A stretch of DNA of 64,000 nt from Certhia americana (Eukaryota; Chordata; Aves; Passeriformes; Certhiidae), in assembly GCA_018697195.1 (NCBI GenBank), contig CM031858.1:129050593-129114592 (forward strand), written 5' to 3'. A program made the translations under genes and the position numbers. Below the pieces are notes generated by a model. It did not search any database and had not been told where the DNA came from. It worked only from the letters and a program-made list of their open reading frames with translations. Numbering within the stretch: the stretch's first letter is position 1; each line of letters begins with the position of its first letter. Positions 37,767 through 50,452 of the stretch are shown here, in pieces.

Positions 37767-37787
37767 AAAGCTTAAAGCTTAAAGCTT
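37767..37787 (+). repeat. (AAAGCTT)3 tandem heptamer
   Basis: Three perfect copies of a heptamer that contains the palindrome AAGCTT, followed by ATTAAAC. It is short and of unknown significance. Confidence 0.95.
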
Positions 37788-38126
37788 ATTAAACACTGCT
37801 GACCTGTAGGCACTTAGTCCATGTAAAATATGTGTAGAATACAGTATACAGATATGTGACTGCGCAATTCTTGTCTAATTGACACTGAAAAGAAACCATT
37901 ATTTGGCCTTCAAATTGAATGGATGTCAGAGAAAATCTTTCCAGCCTTTAAGGCCTCACCAGCTCCGGGACTTCCTACCTACCATTTTTCTCTTTCATCA
38001 TGCACACCTCAATATTCAGCTTTTTACTTCTCCTGCTGGCTTAGTCTGTCCGTCTGTCACCTTCTCCTTCTGAAGCTGAATTTCATTGTCCCTTATACAA
38101 CTGGCTCATAGAACACTAGATCTGCC

Positions 38127-38144
38127 TTTTTTTTTTTTTTTTTT
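38127..38144. repeat. Poly-T tract (T18)
   Basis: A pure T18 homopolymer with no adjacent retroelement body. Confidence 0.95.
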
Positions 38145-39618
38145 CCATTTCCCTTTTCAAAACTTTACAATGCCATAGTGCTTAAAATAGCAGCTGCGTA
38201 ATTACGACTCAGAAATGAGTTGTCAAGGCTGAAAGGTGCTTCCAAGGTTCCATATATGTGCTGGGTCCACATCATGATGCTCACACTCCAGGTCTGATGT
38301 CACATGTGCTGTGAGCCCCTACCTGGAGTCAGGTACCATGGCTTGAAGATGCAGTACCTCATTGTATGCCCAAGGCAGTTGTTATTTGTTGTAATCTTCT
38401 AAAAATTAAAGACAAAAAACCCCATGCCTTTTGTGGCTTTTAAGCACTTGTCAAGAGGATCTCAGCATTAATTGGAACTCAGGAACTAATCACAACAATT
38501 TATGCAATCTGAATATTATTTCTGTTCGTTTATACTTTGGATTAATTTGTTCGGGGTATTTTGTACTGCTTATGCTGCCTTCTCTGTTCATTCTTAACAC
38601 ATCTGACACACTGCTGCATAAGTAGAAGTGAAAATGCCACTGAACTCTCACAATAGTCTTTGAAATAAATAGCTATGTGTTACAGGAGAAAGTAATATAT
38701 CAGAAATTCAGCCTCTGTCCTGTGCAAAAAAACAGTTAAAGACGTCAAACTCAATGCCCATTTGACTTTACAATACTCCCCCAGAGAGTCATTGTCACAG
38801 ACAGAGTTTTCTTGTGGCAGTTCTGATTTTTTCCTCTTTGACAAAAATCTCTTTGGTGACTTTCAAGCATGGATAAAGGAATGAGGCACGTCTTAGTGAA
38901 CTTCACCAGATACCTGCAGGTAGGCAATTTGACCTACGAAGGCACCTACTGACCCTAAGGAACCATCAGCACTGAGTGACAAAGTGGGAGAAGAAATACT
39001 TGATTTAAATATTATTTAAATAATTTATGATTTTACTTTTGCTTTAGTCCAAATTTTTTCTTGGTTAATGCTATAAAAACAGTGTCTTAATATCTTCAAA
39101 ATCAGCCAGCTCCTTTTGCTTGATTCCCAGTTATTACAAAATACAGTTGTGTTGTCACATTTACTTCCATAAAAAGTTGTGCTGTCATGAGAAAGGGAGT
39201 ATTTGAAAACAGCTATCGTAAAATAAACTCTCTACATTTTAGTTTTAAAATATCCTAAGTCTATACGTTGTATATACACTCTGTAGAGTAAAACTATAAC
39301 ACCAGATAAATAATTTCTATAGCTGTAGCTAAAACCCCACAGAAACAAGAATAAACAAGGCTATACAAGAATATTTTTGCAACAAATGGAAGAAACGGAG
39401 GAGGAAACATACTGAAAATAAGAATACCCAGCTAAGGAGTGTCTCTGAGGTATTTTTGAGATACAAACTACTGTCAAAATTCAAGACAGGCAGCAGAAAT
39501 GTTTTTCTACTATGCAGAGAAGAAAGCCAGTTTCTTCTTTTCCCTTTCTTGTCATAGAATGACCCTCAGATGCAAAATTCAGTAGGGTAGCCTTCCTTCT
39601 GTCTAACAGGCACAAACT

Positions 39619-40961
39619 GTGATGTCACTTACTTGGATCACAGCAGATTGCTCTGATTTCAATTTCTGTGTGTCACAGACCTTGAAGCAAAGTATCCCTT
39701 TTTATATGTTTAGATTAAAATTTCTGGAAAAGAACCAAGGATTCCATGAGCAGTATTCTTTTCCCCAGTTTGTAAACAAAACCAAAGCCCAGACCCCTTT
39801 TCTCCATATCCCTGAAGCCTGCTCGAGGACTGACAGTTTTCTTCTCCCTCAGTACCTGAAGCACCTCCAGTGCAAAACACACAAAGACTTCAGACGTGGT
39901 GGTGATGCCTCTGAGCTGGCTACCACACATCCAACAGGGTTCAGATGGATGGGACAATTCAGCAAAACTGAAAGAGCTTTGACATATGTTATCAAAGGCA
40001 TTGTCATACCTTCGAATTTTTGGATAGATGTAATTCATCATTATCCATTTTGCTGGAAACTATGGTGGTTTGACAATTTGTGTCAAGAGCTACCCTTCAC
40101 ATCAGTTACTGTGAGCAACCCACACCAGATCTGAAAGCAACCTGTTCCCGGAAAGGTTAACATATAGTGGTAAACAGCCATCCCTCAGTGTGCTTTATGT
40201 TCATGTCTGGGATAATGGGGATTTCACCAACAGCATATATTTCTTTTGATCTTGGTGCCACTGATAATTGCTGGGTTTTTGTGCTGGGTTTCATATGGAT
40301 GCCAATGGCACACGTACTTCCACTATATTTATTAGTTCAACCTATGTTACCTGCTCCTGTACAAAGCTGGTACTGTCTGGCTGTCAGATTTAAAGTCTGG
40401 GATGACTAATGACTTCCCACAGCTAACTGTTAGAAAGACAGAAGCTTTTTTAATTTGGGCTTCCTGTCAGCTAAAACAAATGTCTTCTCTTCACTCTCTA
40501 CTGGAAAGATGTCATCGTGAACTCACTCATCCTGTGAACAGTCCTGTCATCTTTATTGATTCAGGACCAAGTTTGATCCTCATGGTGGCTGGGTTTCTAA
40601 GGCAGTGTATAATGCTTGACTTTCAGCATACCAACATGGCACAGCATGACTACTATAGAGATTCATATATATTTTCCTTTCTTCCTTCAAGAGCATAGAA
40701 ACAGTGTCTTTTCTGTCTTTCTTAAATAATCTGGTAAAAAATATAGTTCTTGCAAATTTCATTGTCCACTTTATTATTTTTTTCCCACTTAAGATACAAG
40801 AAAATCTAAAATTTTCACTTGTACATCAATTCTCAAACTTCCAACCCCTGCATGAGGTGTTAAGTAATAAACCTAAAAATATAATAGTCATGAATCCAAC
40901 TGCGCACATATTTTGTGCCTTCTACACAGTGATTTTGGCTGTGTCACCATTGCAATTGTGA
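39619..40961 (+). other. Stop-poor stretch with four consecutive open frames, unrecognised
   Basis: Four plus-strand frames follow one another: 39619-40134 (171 codons, the longest in the window outside repeats), 40167-40409 (80), 40402-40698 (98) and 40704-40961 (85). The first and third share one frame; the second and fourth share another. The peptides have no domain, signal or motif I recognise. A 108-codon frame is also open on the opposite strand inside the first (39715-40041). An ORF of this length could occur by chance in a window this size. A decayed retrocopy or transposon is possible; a real gene is not supported. Confidence 0.25.
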
Positions 40962-42880
40962 CACCAAAGATATGGACCAATGCCAGACAAAGCCAATTAC
41001 TTTGTTTTTCAGTGTTAGTAGAGAGCAGTCACTTTGCACGTTCACCTCTTGAAAGCCCAGTCAGAAAGGCCAGGCCGTACAGCTTTGTATGATGATGCAT
41101 ATTCAAGGTACAGGCAAGGAGCAGCAGTACCTGTGACTTCATCTTTGTCTGACAAATTAAAAGAATTTATTTCAATTACAATTTTTAATTACATTCCTTT
41201 CCTTCTTATTTAGCTATTGATTTTCCCCATAATTATATAATTTCAATTACACCATTAAAATATGCACAGTTTAAAATATTTTTGTTCTGAAAATAAAAAC
41301 ATGCAAGAAATATAAAAATGTAACTACATTCATGAATAGTGACAAAGCTATATGAAGTAGATGTACTTGAATTGTAATACTGCGTGGTCTAACTCAAAGA
41401 GGACACATAGGCTTTGTATTACAAAGGGAGCTGAGCTGAAGACTTAAACCATTTATTTCAAAAGACTGAAATAGTCTGTCTCCTGAGAACCTTAGATACC
41501 TCTTTCACCTTATGTACTAAATCTTGTTTTATATTCTGTAGATGCCAATCTTCTCTCTATGTCTGCTTACTGATGTTCAGCCCTGCGGGTATGCTCCTTC
41601 AGGTTTTTCTTTTTACTGAGATTTGGGAACCTTATTCTAAAGTTCAGAAGCGTTACTGTAACCTTGGCCATATTTATGTTTGAACTAAATGTTTCAATGC
41701 TGCTTTTTCTGAGCAGACTTGTGTGAAGTAATTTTACTCAGGTAACATCTTGACAATTACTCGAAGCAGATAATGCCCTTACTTAAATTATCAGGGTGAG
41801 AGTCAGGAATGCTGATAACTCAAGTGTTAATTGCATTAAGCTAATAAGTAATCAAAATAGCAACAGAAAATAGCAAAAAATATCTAATTTCAATTAAAAT
41901 AAATGTACAGGTACCTAGGGAAAATAGGTTTGTTCAAACACAATGATAAAGGTAATTTAAGACATCAATACTTAAAAAAAGCTATAGTGATCAGTTACAA
42001 AGTTGCTGCAGTGAAACCTAGTGCTTAAATATCAGGGGGATAAAATGTTCTAATAGATATATTCTTTTACTACAGAGTTAATGTGAGTCCTGACTTCCAG
42101 GGTTAGCCAAGACCATGTGAGAGCAATGCAAATTCAGTATCTGACAGACAGAGAAACTGCCACATTAAAACCTCTGATAGCATGCGCCTTAAAATTTGGG
42201 GGTTCAGATGTGTTGAACAGCTTTCTGGCTCTTTCTCAGTAAGGTGGGGAGAACTTGATCCTCTTGTCATGAAGCAGTTCTGTGAGGATGATGATGAAGG
42301 ACTAATAGCACTCAAGTGGCTTAGTGTACATCCTCCCTAATATTCACAGTTCATTCACTCAAGACAGTCCCACTTCCTTGCAGCCCCAGGTGCCCGCATT
42401 GCTTGGGATGAAATCAGTGCTAAAATGGGTGACAAATCCTGGTGTGCAGATGTGAGGATTTGGAGCAGGGTGCAAATACCTGTCTGGGTAAATTGGCATA
42501 AAGGTACACACCAGTCAGCTCAGCCCTCTTTCTGCTGACCTTTGTGTGCTTTCCAAATCTCCACACAACTCCTAAAAAGACCAGCTGATGTACAGCCAAC
42601 CAGAAATAAAGCCTCTACATGAGAGCACTTGTGCTGTCTCAATACTAGACTAAACAATCTGACACCCAGTTGCAGTGTGTGAGTGACAGAGTCAGGAAAA
42701 TAAACCAAGGAGAAAAAATAGGTCTTCGCCTCAAGCGCTGTTAGAGGGGTAGATCATTGTTTTGAATGCAGTGCCAAAGATGTGAATATATATCTTATTT
42801 TTTAAATATTGCACAGCCATTCCTCTCCTTTCCCTAAAAATCTGCCTGCTGGTTAATTTCATGGATATCAACTGAAAGGC
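40962..42880. other. AT-rich non-coding DNA
   Basis: Unique AT-rich sequence with stops throughout. No gene, RNA or repeat family was recognised. Confidence 0.55.
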
Positions 42881-43420
42881 AGAGTTGCCAGCTCCATGTA
42901 ACCCACCCCAAACCTAACAGCTGTACTTGTGCACATGCAGCATCGAGCCATCTGTGCAATGTAGCACAAAGCACATTCTTGACTTAGTAAAGGACAAGAC
43001 AGAAAGGCTTTAGAACTGTTAAGAAACCTCTCTTCTGAGGAGCGTTTTGGCCAACTTATCCCTGGTTTCCTGGGAAGCGTGCAGAAGCGGGTGTCTTGGA
43101 AGAGCCGTGAGGAAGTCTGTCTGAGTGGAATAGCATTCCTTCTGTGGGCTTGCGGTGTGTGCACGCCACCGTTGGTGGAACAAATGGTAGCCATATGCTT
43201 CCTCCTGCTAGCTAGCTAGGCATATGTGACCACTGCCCTCCTTATACCAACTCCTCTGTGTTACCACTCAAGAATCCAGCACCCCAGGAAGGACCGATCT
43301 TGTTGACGTGATCTTTGCCAGGACCCATACCTAGGAGCAAGGAAGACGTGGCAAAAGCATATTCCCTCTCCTTTAGTGGCTGACTTCAATCTGGCTAATT
43401 TGCCTTGGTAAGAGGAATGA
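42881..43420. other. CpG-bearing block, possible solo LTR or young insertion
   Basis: Compared with its CpG-depleted flanks, this roughly 500-bp block keeps many CpGs (GAGGAGCG, GAAGCGTGCAGAAGCGG, GCACGCCACCG, GACCGATC, GACGTGATC). It is also GC-richer and has sharp composition edges. A minus-strand frame of 108 codons (42868-43194) has no domain. Retained CpG suggests either a relatively recent insertion, such as an endogenous retroviral LTR, or an unmethylated regulatory element. I could not define LTR termini or a target-site duplication, so the call is tentative. Confidence 0.3.
43192..43226. repeat. Nested palindrome: CATATGC...GCATATG around (CTAG)-type repeat
   Basis: CATATGC at 43192-43198 and GCATATG at 43220-43226 are perfect inverted repeats with a 21-base spacer. 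The spacer ends in CTAGCTAGCTAG (43208-43219), itself a 12-bp palindrome directly abutting the right arm. Confidence 0.9.
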
Positions 43421-46400
43421 GTGGGGGGTTGTTCTTTTTCTTCTTCCATGGTGTCTGTGGATTAGAACGGAGACAGAGAATGATTCAGCAATCACTAGGG
43501 TTACAGTCAGGCTTGATGGATAGATTAACAGTTTCATTTAATTTTGTTTGCTTGTTTAATTGTTTTAAAGAAATAATGCAGCTCAAATACCTGACTTTCC
43601 AAAAACACGTTGATTTTACTTTATTATGCTTTTTTACTGACACATCTCTTGACTTCCATTTGGTTAGTTACCTGTGGTGATACTGGAAAATGAGAACAGT
43701 ACCCAGACTGTGGTGTCACTAATTCACTCTGGGTATGGGACGTGACAGTTCATATTCTGTGCAAAGTGTCAGTTTCAAGTACCTTGAAATGAAGTTAACA
43801 AAATTATACAAAGAATTAATTGCCCAAGAAGCTTGGGCTCAAGTTGTGCTTTCATCAAGGTTTTGAATAGTGTACTCTACAGGCTGGAAAAGAAAGTAGG
43901 ATCTTGATTCAGGCAGTTTGGGATTCCTTTTCTAAATAGAAATCACTTGTAGGAGTGAAATATGGGCTATTTTTTTACAACATCTTAAGTATTTGAGACT
44001 ATTTGCTTCATTCAGGGTCGATTCTAATTAAAACATGCATACAGCCCTGGGCTAACAATTAATTCAAAGCATTTTGCATTTGAGTCTTTCAAGAACAATC
44101 AATGTCTTTGAAAAGAGTGAAGTCTCATTTATAAGAATACCTGTGGCTCCACCCCTGAAAGCATGTGTTGAAGGAATATTCCATTTCAAATCACATGACA
44201 GTAGAAGTAAAGCTTGCTGAAGGTGATCAAACTGCTTAAGAAAACTGGCAATGTATTTTTTAGCTACAGGGGAGAAGTGAATCAATAAAGTATATTTCAA
44301 ACTGCAACTGGGGTGTACACAGATGCTTTCTTTCAGCAGGTACTTTTGTTGGTGGAGTAAAAGGTTGACAGGTTTAAGAGAAAAATAAGACATAAGTCAT
44401 GTTAAAATGAGTTCAAACAGTTATCTGTAAGAAAAATAAAATCCATAGTGGATCATTCTCATTGAAGCCTGAATGAACATTGTGGACTGCTGTATTTTAT
44501 GTATTTTTTTCAGTAAATTAACTAAAAGTAGAGTGGAGTTTCAGTCACAAGGAACTCTTGATTTGCTTTTGCTTTTCAGTGGAGCCTGTCTAGCAAAGCA
44601 GTTACTGCTTGGGTTGTTATTAAAGTCACAGTTCATAAACCATAAGGATAGGCATAAATGCTCCCATCACTGAAATGCATAAATCAGTTTGAATTTTGAA
44701 GTCAGATGCAGTTCAGATTTTTATTTCAATGGGAAGGAGAGTTTTAATTTCTTCAATAAATGAAATTAAGAGATCTAATGCTTGATTGGCAAGTGTGTAG
44801 GTGGATCTGATGACTAAAAAGTAGGAACCCTTCTTGAACAGAGAGGAAAGAAGTGGGAAATGATACTTCAAAATATTTTGGCATTAGAGACAGTTAGAGA
44901 TTACTCTCTAATATGGATTTCCTATGTGAAATTATGGGGCTGATGAAAAGTTATCTTCTCATAATTCATGCAAATATACTTTTTACAATGCACAAAGACC
45001 TGGGAGTATTTTGATAAATTTGCAAACCTGTGAAATAGGCATATTTATACTTATTTTACATAAGTCCCAGAGGACTACTGAAGGAATAGGGTTATGTGGT
45101 TCTTCACACAATGCAAACTAATAAGAAAACTACATTTTAGAGTAGGCATAGTCTAAGTGTATCTGAATCAATACACAAACAGGATGGAGACCAAAAAAAA
45201 AGGAGGAATAAGGGAATTTGTAGATTTGCTAGAATTATATTATATTATGTTGGAAAGCAAAGCAGCAGTTAATGGGAATTCTGAAGGTGGCTGAAGCAGA
45301 ACATACAGATGGATTCAGCTGGACATAAGAATTGCAGTAATGATATAACAGATATCTCTTGTGTTCAGCTGCAACTGAAGCTGAGATTTCGCTAGCATGA
45401 ACTTCTAGTTTGGATTTAATTCCTATCACATTATCTTTTGAACCTCAAAAAGGGTATAGCTACTTTCTCATCACAGACTTAAGACCACCCTTTTACACCC
45501 TTTAAGGGTACCTGGAAAAAAGCAGGTATTTTTTCTACATTGCAATCAACAAAACATGCTAGACAATTAGTAGACATTTATTTTATTTGGAATTATACAC
45601 ATTTTCTCTTACAGAATAGAGTTTGTGCTTCCTATAATCAGACAAATATTAGGCCTAAAAGGTAAACAGCAGCAGCCTGCTGTTTTCACAGGAGAGAATA
45701 AAAGGGCTGAAAATTAATTTTGAACCACTCTTACATGAAATGTCTTGTGCTCAGAAGCAGGTGTTTTGATATAGGTTATTCAATCTACAGTGAAACAGTT
45801 TACTTTTTCTAAGTCGAAAATCTGAAATGTTTTGGTAGAACTGATTTTATTTTTTTTTAGGAAACAGTCCTATGAATATTTTATCTTATGCTGGAAAAGC
45901 ATTCATACAAAAAAATTACCAGACAGCTCTGCCATAATTCTTGCTAGATTTAGTAGTGTATTTTGTTAAGTAAATGCACAGGCCTTTGTAGATCTTGTCT
46001 TTTTATAAGCTTTACAGCTAAATTTTAACAGTGAAAGTTAGAAACTGAAGATCAAATATCTGCTCAGTACATTTCATTTCATATACATTATATATGGAAA
46101 CTAGCATGTTCCAAGAATTTTCTTTCTTCTCTTGTCTCAACTTTTGATAATCTTCTGAAAAGATCTGGGGCTCTATCTTTCTGCCATTCCAGGAGGGATG
46201 AGAGCTAATACAAATGGATTGATCTTGAGAGCAAAGTTAGAAGATTAGGAAAACAGGTAACAGATTTAGCCAACTCCTCTCTTCGCCTCAAGAAGCCACT
46301 TTGCCTCAAGCAGCCACTTCACAGACCATTGCAAACTCACTCATAATCTATAAAATGCAGATATCCATCACTTTTACTAGGTAGGGTCTGTACCAATAGC

Positions 46401-47073
46401 GGGGATAAAATGAGATTACGTGTTGGCTGATGATTTCTCACTGTAAGTCCACAGCCATAAGAGCAGTTAGAGGAGCTCTGTGGGGTAAAACATTCACACA
46501 CGTACAGACCCACGAGACCTTATTAAACTTAAAAATTCAGAAAAGCTATGAGCAGTTATATGAAAAACTAGAGCCTGGTATCATGCACAGATGAACAGAT
46601 ATTTCTCTATTCTTTCAACTTCTCTCTGTGATCTGCATGGGAGACGGAAGGTTCCTTGAGTCTCTCTGAAGTTATGAAAGAAAAAGAGAAAAGATGAACT
46701 AATTTAAAGTCTACCCCAGGAAAAAGTTCTTGGCCCTGGTGAGGTTAAAGAAGAATTCTATGAAACCTTCTTCTTAGCCTTCTTCATACATTTACTTGAC
46801 ATGCTCTTTTCCTTGAGGAATTCAGGTGCATTCATTTCTGCCACTCCTGGTGCACACACTTAATTGTACAGATAAAAGAAATGACATCTCCTGTGAACTG
46901 ACCTTATTCATCCATGACGATAAACATACCTGTAAAAAAGTTTGAGCTTGGTCGATACAACATGAGCTAAGAAGAGATGATCTTGACCAGAGTGTTGATT
47001 TTCACAATTAGTTGTGCTGAGCACTCCATTCCCAATTGGTGGAAGCCCTATTGCATTTGTCAGAGCCTGCAGT
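43421..47073. other. AT-rich non-coding DNA
   Basis: Unique AT-rich sequence. The longest frame is 109 codons on the minus strand (44064-44393), with no recognised domain. Nothing else was identified up to the second CR1. Confidence 0.55.
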
Positions 47074-47350
47074 GGTTTGAGCTGGAGAAAAGGAGCCTTG
47101 GGGAAAACCATATCACTCTCTACAACTACCTGAAAGGAGGATGTAGCAAGATGGGGGTCTGCCTCTCTTCCCAGGAAACAAGAGAGAAGATGACAGGACT
47201 CAAGCTGCTCAAGGGGAGCATTCAATAAATGTCTGGATGTGTCTCCTAGTGCCGTGGTTTAGTTAACCAAGTGGAGACAAGCCAAAGGTCAGACTTGATG
47301 ATCTCAAAGCTCTTTTCCAACCACATTAATTCTGTGATTTTGTGATTTTG
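47074..47350 (+). mobile_element. CR1 LINE, short 5'-truncated and internally deleted copy
   Basis: The copy begins at GTTTGAGCTGGAGAAAAGG and continues with CTCTCTACAACTACCTGAAA, the CR1 ORF2 end that is also present at 19070-19130. The conserved 3' tail follows: GACTTGATGATCTCAAAGCT, then CTTTTCCAACC, then two TGTGATTT units (47333-47348), the usual CR1 3' short repeat. Between about 47190 and 47240 it appears to have lost a large part of the region present in the longer copy, including GGCTGCCCAGGGAAATGG. The peptide matching CR1 (EKRSLGENHITLYNYLKGG) is followed by unrelated residues and a stop. Inactive. Confidence 0.88.
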
Positions 47351-50340
47351 AGCTCAGTGTTTGCTCTGGGAATCACAGCTGATAGTAACATGGCCTTCTC
47401 AGTTCTGAGATGAGTAGATATAATGTCTTCTTTTCAAAGGCAGGTATGTCAGTTCAACTACAAACAGTTATATGGTAGTGTAAGAAGAATAATGGCGTGC
47501 AAAAGACTCCAGTTCGTAGTACTTTAGGAATCGGATGAGGACTTTGATGCATCCAAAGTCTGAGGGAAACCTTAGACTTTCCATTTTCTGCAAGGAAGAA
47601 TGCACTTGATATTTTATTATATTTAAATCCTAGGATCTATTTTCCTAAGAACAGTTTTATGTTGTAATGATTTTAATTTTACAGACTCACTGGAAAAGTC
47701 ATTTCTCATTTTATGGCTTCTATTTGTCTTCTCAATCATGTGTTTTACAGATTAAAATAAGAACAGAAGATTGATACTTGTGCAGGCAGGGAATATTACA
47801 AGATCCTTCTTTACACAAATAGATTAGTGACAAATCTTAAATGCTCAGTCAACTCTACTAGCAATTTTAATTCTCCTCCTAATAGTTTATGATAAATACT
47901 ACTGAAAAATGAACTCTAATGTACTTCATTTGAGTGTTCCAGAGTTTGGAGATCTTAGTGTCAGATACTAAAGAGGGTCCATATAACTACATTTATAAAA
48001 CAAGTAAAGTATGGGAGTTCTTTGCAAGATAAAGGCACTGCAGCTTTGACATATGGAAAGTGAGATTTCTAGTAAGTGCAGTTTGGAGTGATGATCCTAT
48101 TAGCAAGCCCATAGCTTTATAACAAGTAAGTTGTATGGTATGAAAAGTCACACTTCACTAAATCAGACAGTTTGCACTTGTTTGCTTTTAATCAGTTTGT
48201 GAGGAGCTACAATTTCTGCAATAACTGTGTAAATTAGGCAATGCTACAGCAATGCTTGAACAGAAAGTTTTCAGGGTTTTCCAAGGTGCATCTATTACCT
48301 CAGTTAACAGTAAGCATGAGTTCTTGCACTGTGCTCCAACAGATATTCCTATTGAATGCGCTACTTTGCTGATAAAGTGGTATTTTCATTTTAGAAAATA
48401 AATTTTAACAGAAGATGCTGTGTAGATTTACTGATGACTTAATTATCCAAAACCACATCCTGGATAAATTCCAATTTGGGTAATATATTGGCTGCTTAGT
48501 TAAAGTTAACCTATCTTTATAATTAGATACACTGGGATACTCCAGCGGAATAACTTGAGGTCAGTTGGAATTATATTAATTTATACCAATGAGGATCTGG
48601 CTCAATACTTTTCTTCACTTCTTGCCCTCGGATCTCACTAGGGAGGCTATTAATAGAGAGGCAACATCACAAGGGAAAGGAAATGGGGAAAGGGGAAATT
48701 GGATAAGTCTTTAAAAATAAGTTTAATCCAATCAAGAGTACAGACAGTGTCAGAAATGAAATTCTAGTCATGCAGTTACTGCATACACTCACCATGGGAC
48801 AAAGTTCTTAATTTTTCACAATAGCACTTTCTGTATTTAGCTTTTCCCTTTGTTTTTGGCAGTTGGTGTATTATGCTTACAGTGCATCATTCAGGTAAAT
48901 TCTTTCCCATTATTTTTGTGTACTCTTTTATTCATCCAACTGGATTGATCTGCATCCCCTTTTAGAGTCTGGGCCAGGGGGCCAGGAAGCTCATTTAGTC
49001 CTTTGGTTGTGTGGCACCAAGTGAACACAGTACGAGACAGGGCACGACAAGCACAGCCACCAACGTTCATTGGTGTTCAGGGCAGACCCTGCCCCACTGG
49101 GCTTGTCTCACCTCCTGCTGAAAACCCACCACAACCTTCCAGTCCCTACTGCTGGAGCAGGAGAGCAGGAGACAGTGAGGGGTGGGGGACTTTCCCCCTC
49201 TTTAGGGTTGTCTCACTCTGCTATGTCTTTGAACACACTCATGTATGCGTGCACACACAAACTCAAATTATGCCTGAATTCTCTGAATTCTTTGAAAAGA
49301 CATTTGGAAACAATGGAACATGATTTAAGTCATTGCTTGCTAGCTTGAAGTAGGTCTCAGACCTGCTACCACATTGGCTTCCTCCAAGTCTGTAATGGCT
49401 CATGGAGAAGGAGAGTGGGCACTCCCAGCTTGTTTTTCAGCTGCTCAAAAGTGCCAGCAAACCTTGTTCAAAAGCATGCCTTTATGTCTCATGTACATAA
49501 ATGTAAAATGGTTTTTGTTTCTGTCTTTCAAAGTCCAAATAATACCTTTGATTCTAATGACAATTAAGTTTAATAAATCCATCTTTCCGCGTCAATATCA
49601 GTATAATACTTCAATGAATTAAGTGTATTTAATATATGACTTATTTTCAGTCAAAAACCAATCTACAGAGAGAAAAATATTGTATTGCTTTCATTTGCAT
49701 TTATTTTATATTTGCAGTATTTGACATCAGATATAAAACTGTGTACAGGTGCTGGTAAATACTGTCATTATTTTCTAAAATGGGAAATCTTTACAGGAGT
49801 GTACTTAAACACAGAGTTATTGTATCACATCTTCGATCAAAGCTATGGACACTAACACTGCTTTTAGGATGACTTCTTTGTTTGTGCTATATATAATTTT
49901 TATGCATTGTTATCTGGCAGTGGACATGATGCTAATGACAATATACTTTCCATTAGGCAAGCAGTATGGTTGGATCCAGCCTGATTTATAAAACAACAAC
50001 ACAACAACACTAGTTAGGGCATTGTATTCTACTTGCCAGATGGTTAACTCCCATGGGTTAATGAGTATACCCAAATTCTAGATGATTTAAGATGTCCTGC
50101 GGATATTTCCTTGGGTACGAGGATTGCTGGCTGTTAATTTACATGTGTACAGTATTTTTCCCTCTCTCTATTGGTCTCATGAGGATTCTGAATTTCTTCT
50201 TCTCCATAAAATGCTAATAAGCCATATTTAACACCTTCCCCTTTTGCTGCTCTGACCATCAAAACAATGTTTTCAGATTTCAAACACTTCATCTATTAGA
50301 CCAAATTAGTTCCTCACAAAGAACCAGGAACAGGAAATTT
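47351..50340. other. Non-coding DNA, small GC-richer patch at 49000-49210
   Basis: AT-rich unique sequence. Around 49000-49210 GC rises and two overlapping plus frames are open (49003-49323 and 49070-49348) with Pro/Gly-rich peptides of no recognised family. An overlapping ACAACA direct repeat lies near 49993-50007. Confidence 0.5.
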
Positions 50341-50452
50341 GTATATATATACTGATACACTCTCTCACTCTCAAACACATACATGTGTGTGTATATATAT
50401 ATATATGTATATAAATGCATACATGTATAGATATATAACACACACACACACT
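50341..50452. repeat. Compound (TA)/(TG)/(CA) microsatellite, imperfect
   Basis: A mixture of TATATA, TCTCTC, GTGTGT, TATGTATA and a terminal CACACACACACA segment, interrupted by single-base changes. It resembles the 36.8-kb compound array but is more degenerate. Confidence 0.9.

Larger units (their letters stand above)
36965..39618. other. AT-rich non-coding DNA with minor tandem and poly-T tracts
   Basis: Holds three perfect AAAGCTT units in tandem at 37767-37787 and a T18 run at 38127-38144. Otherwise this is unique AT-rich sequence with frames under 70 codons. Confidence 0.55.
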
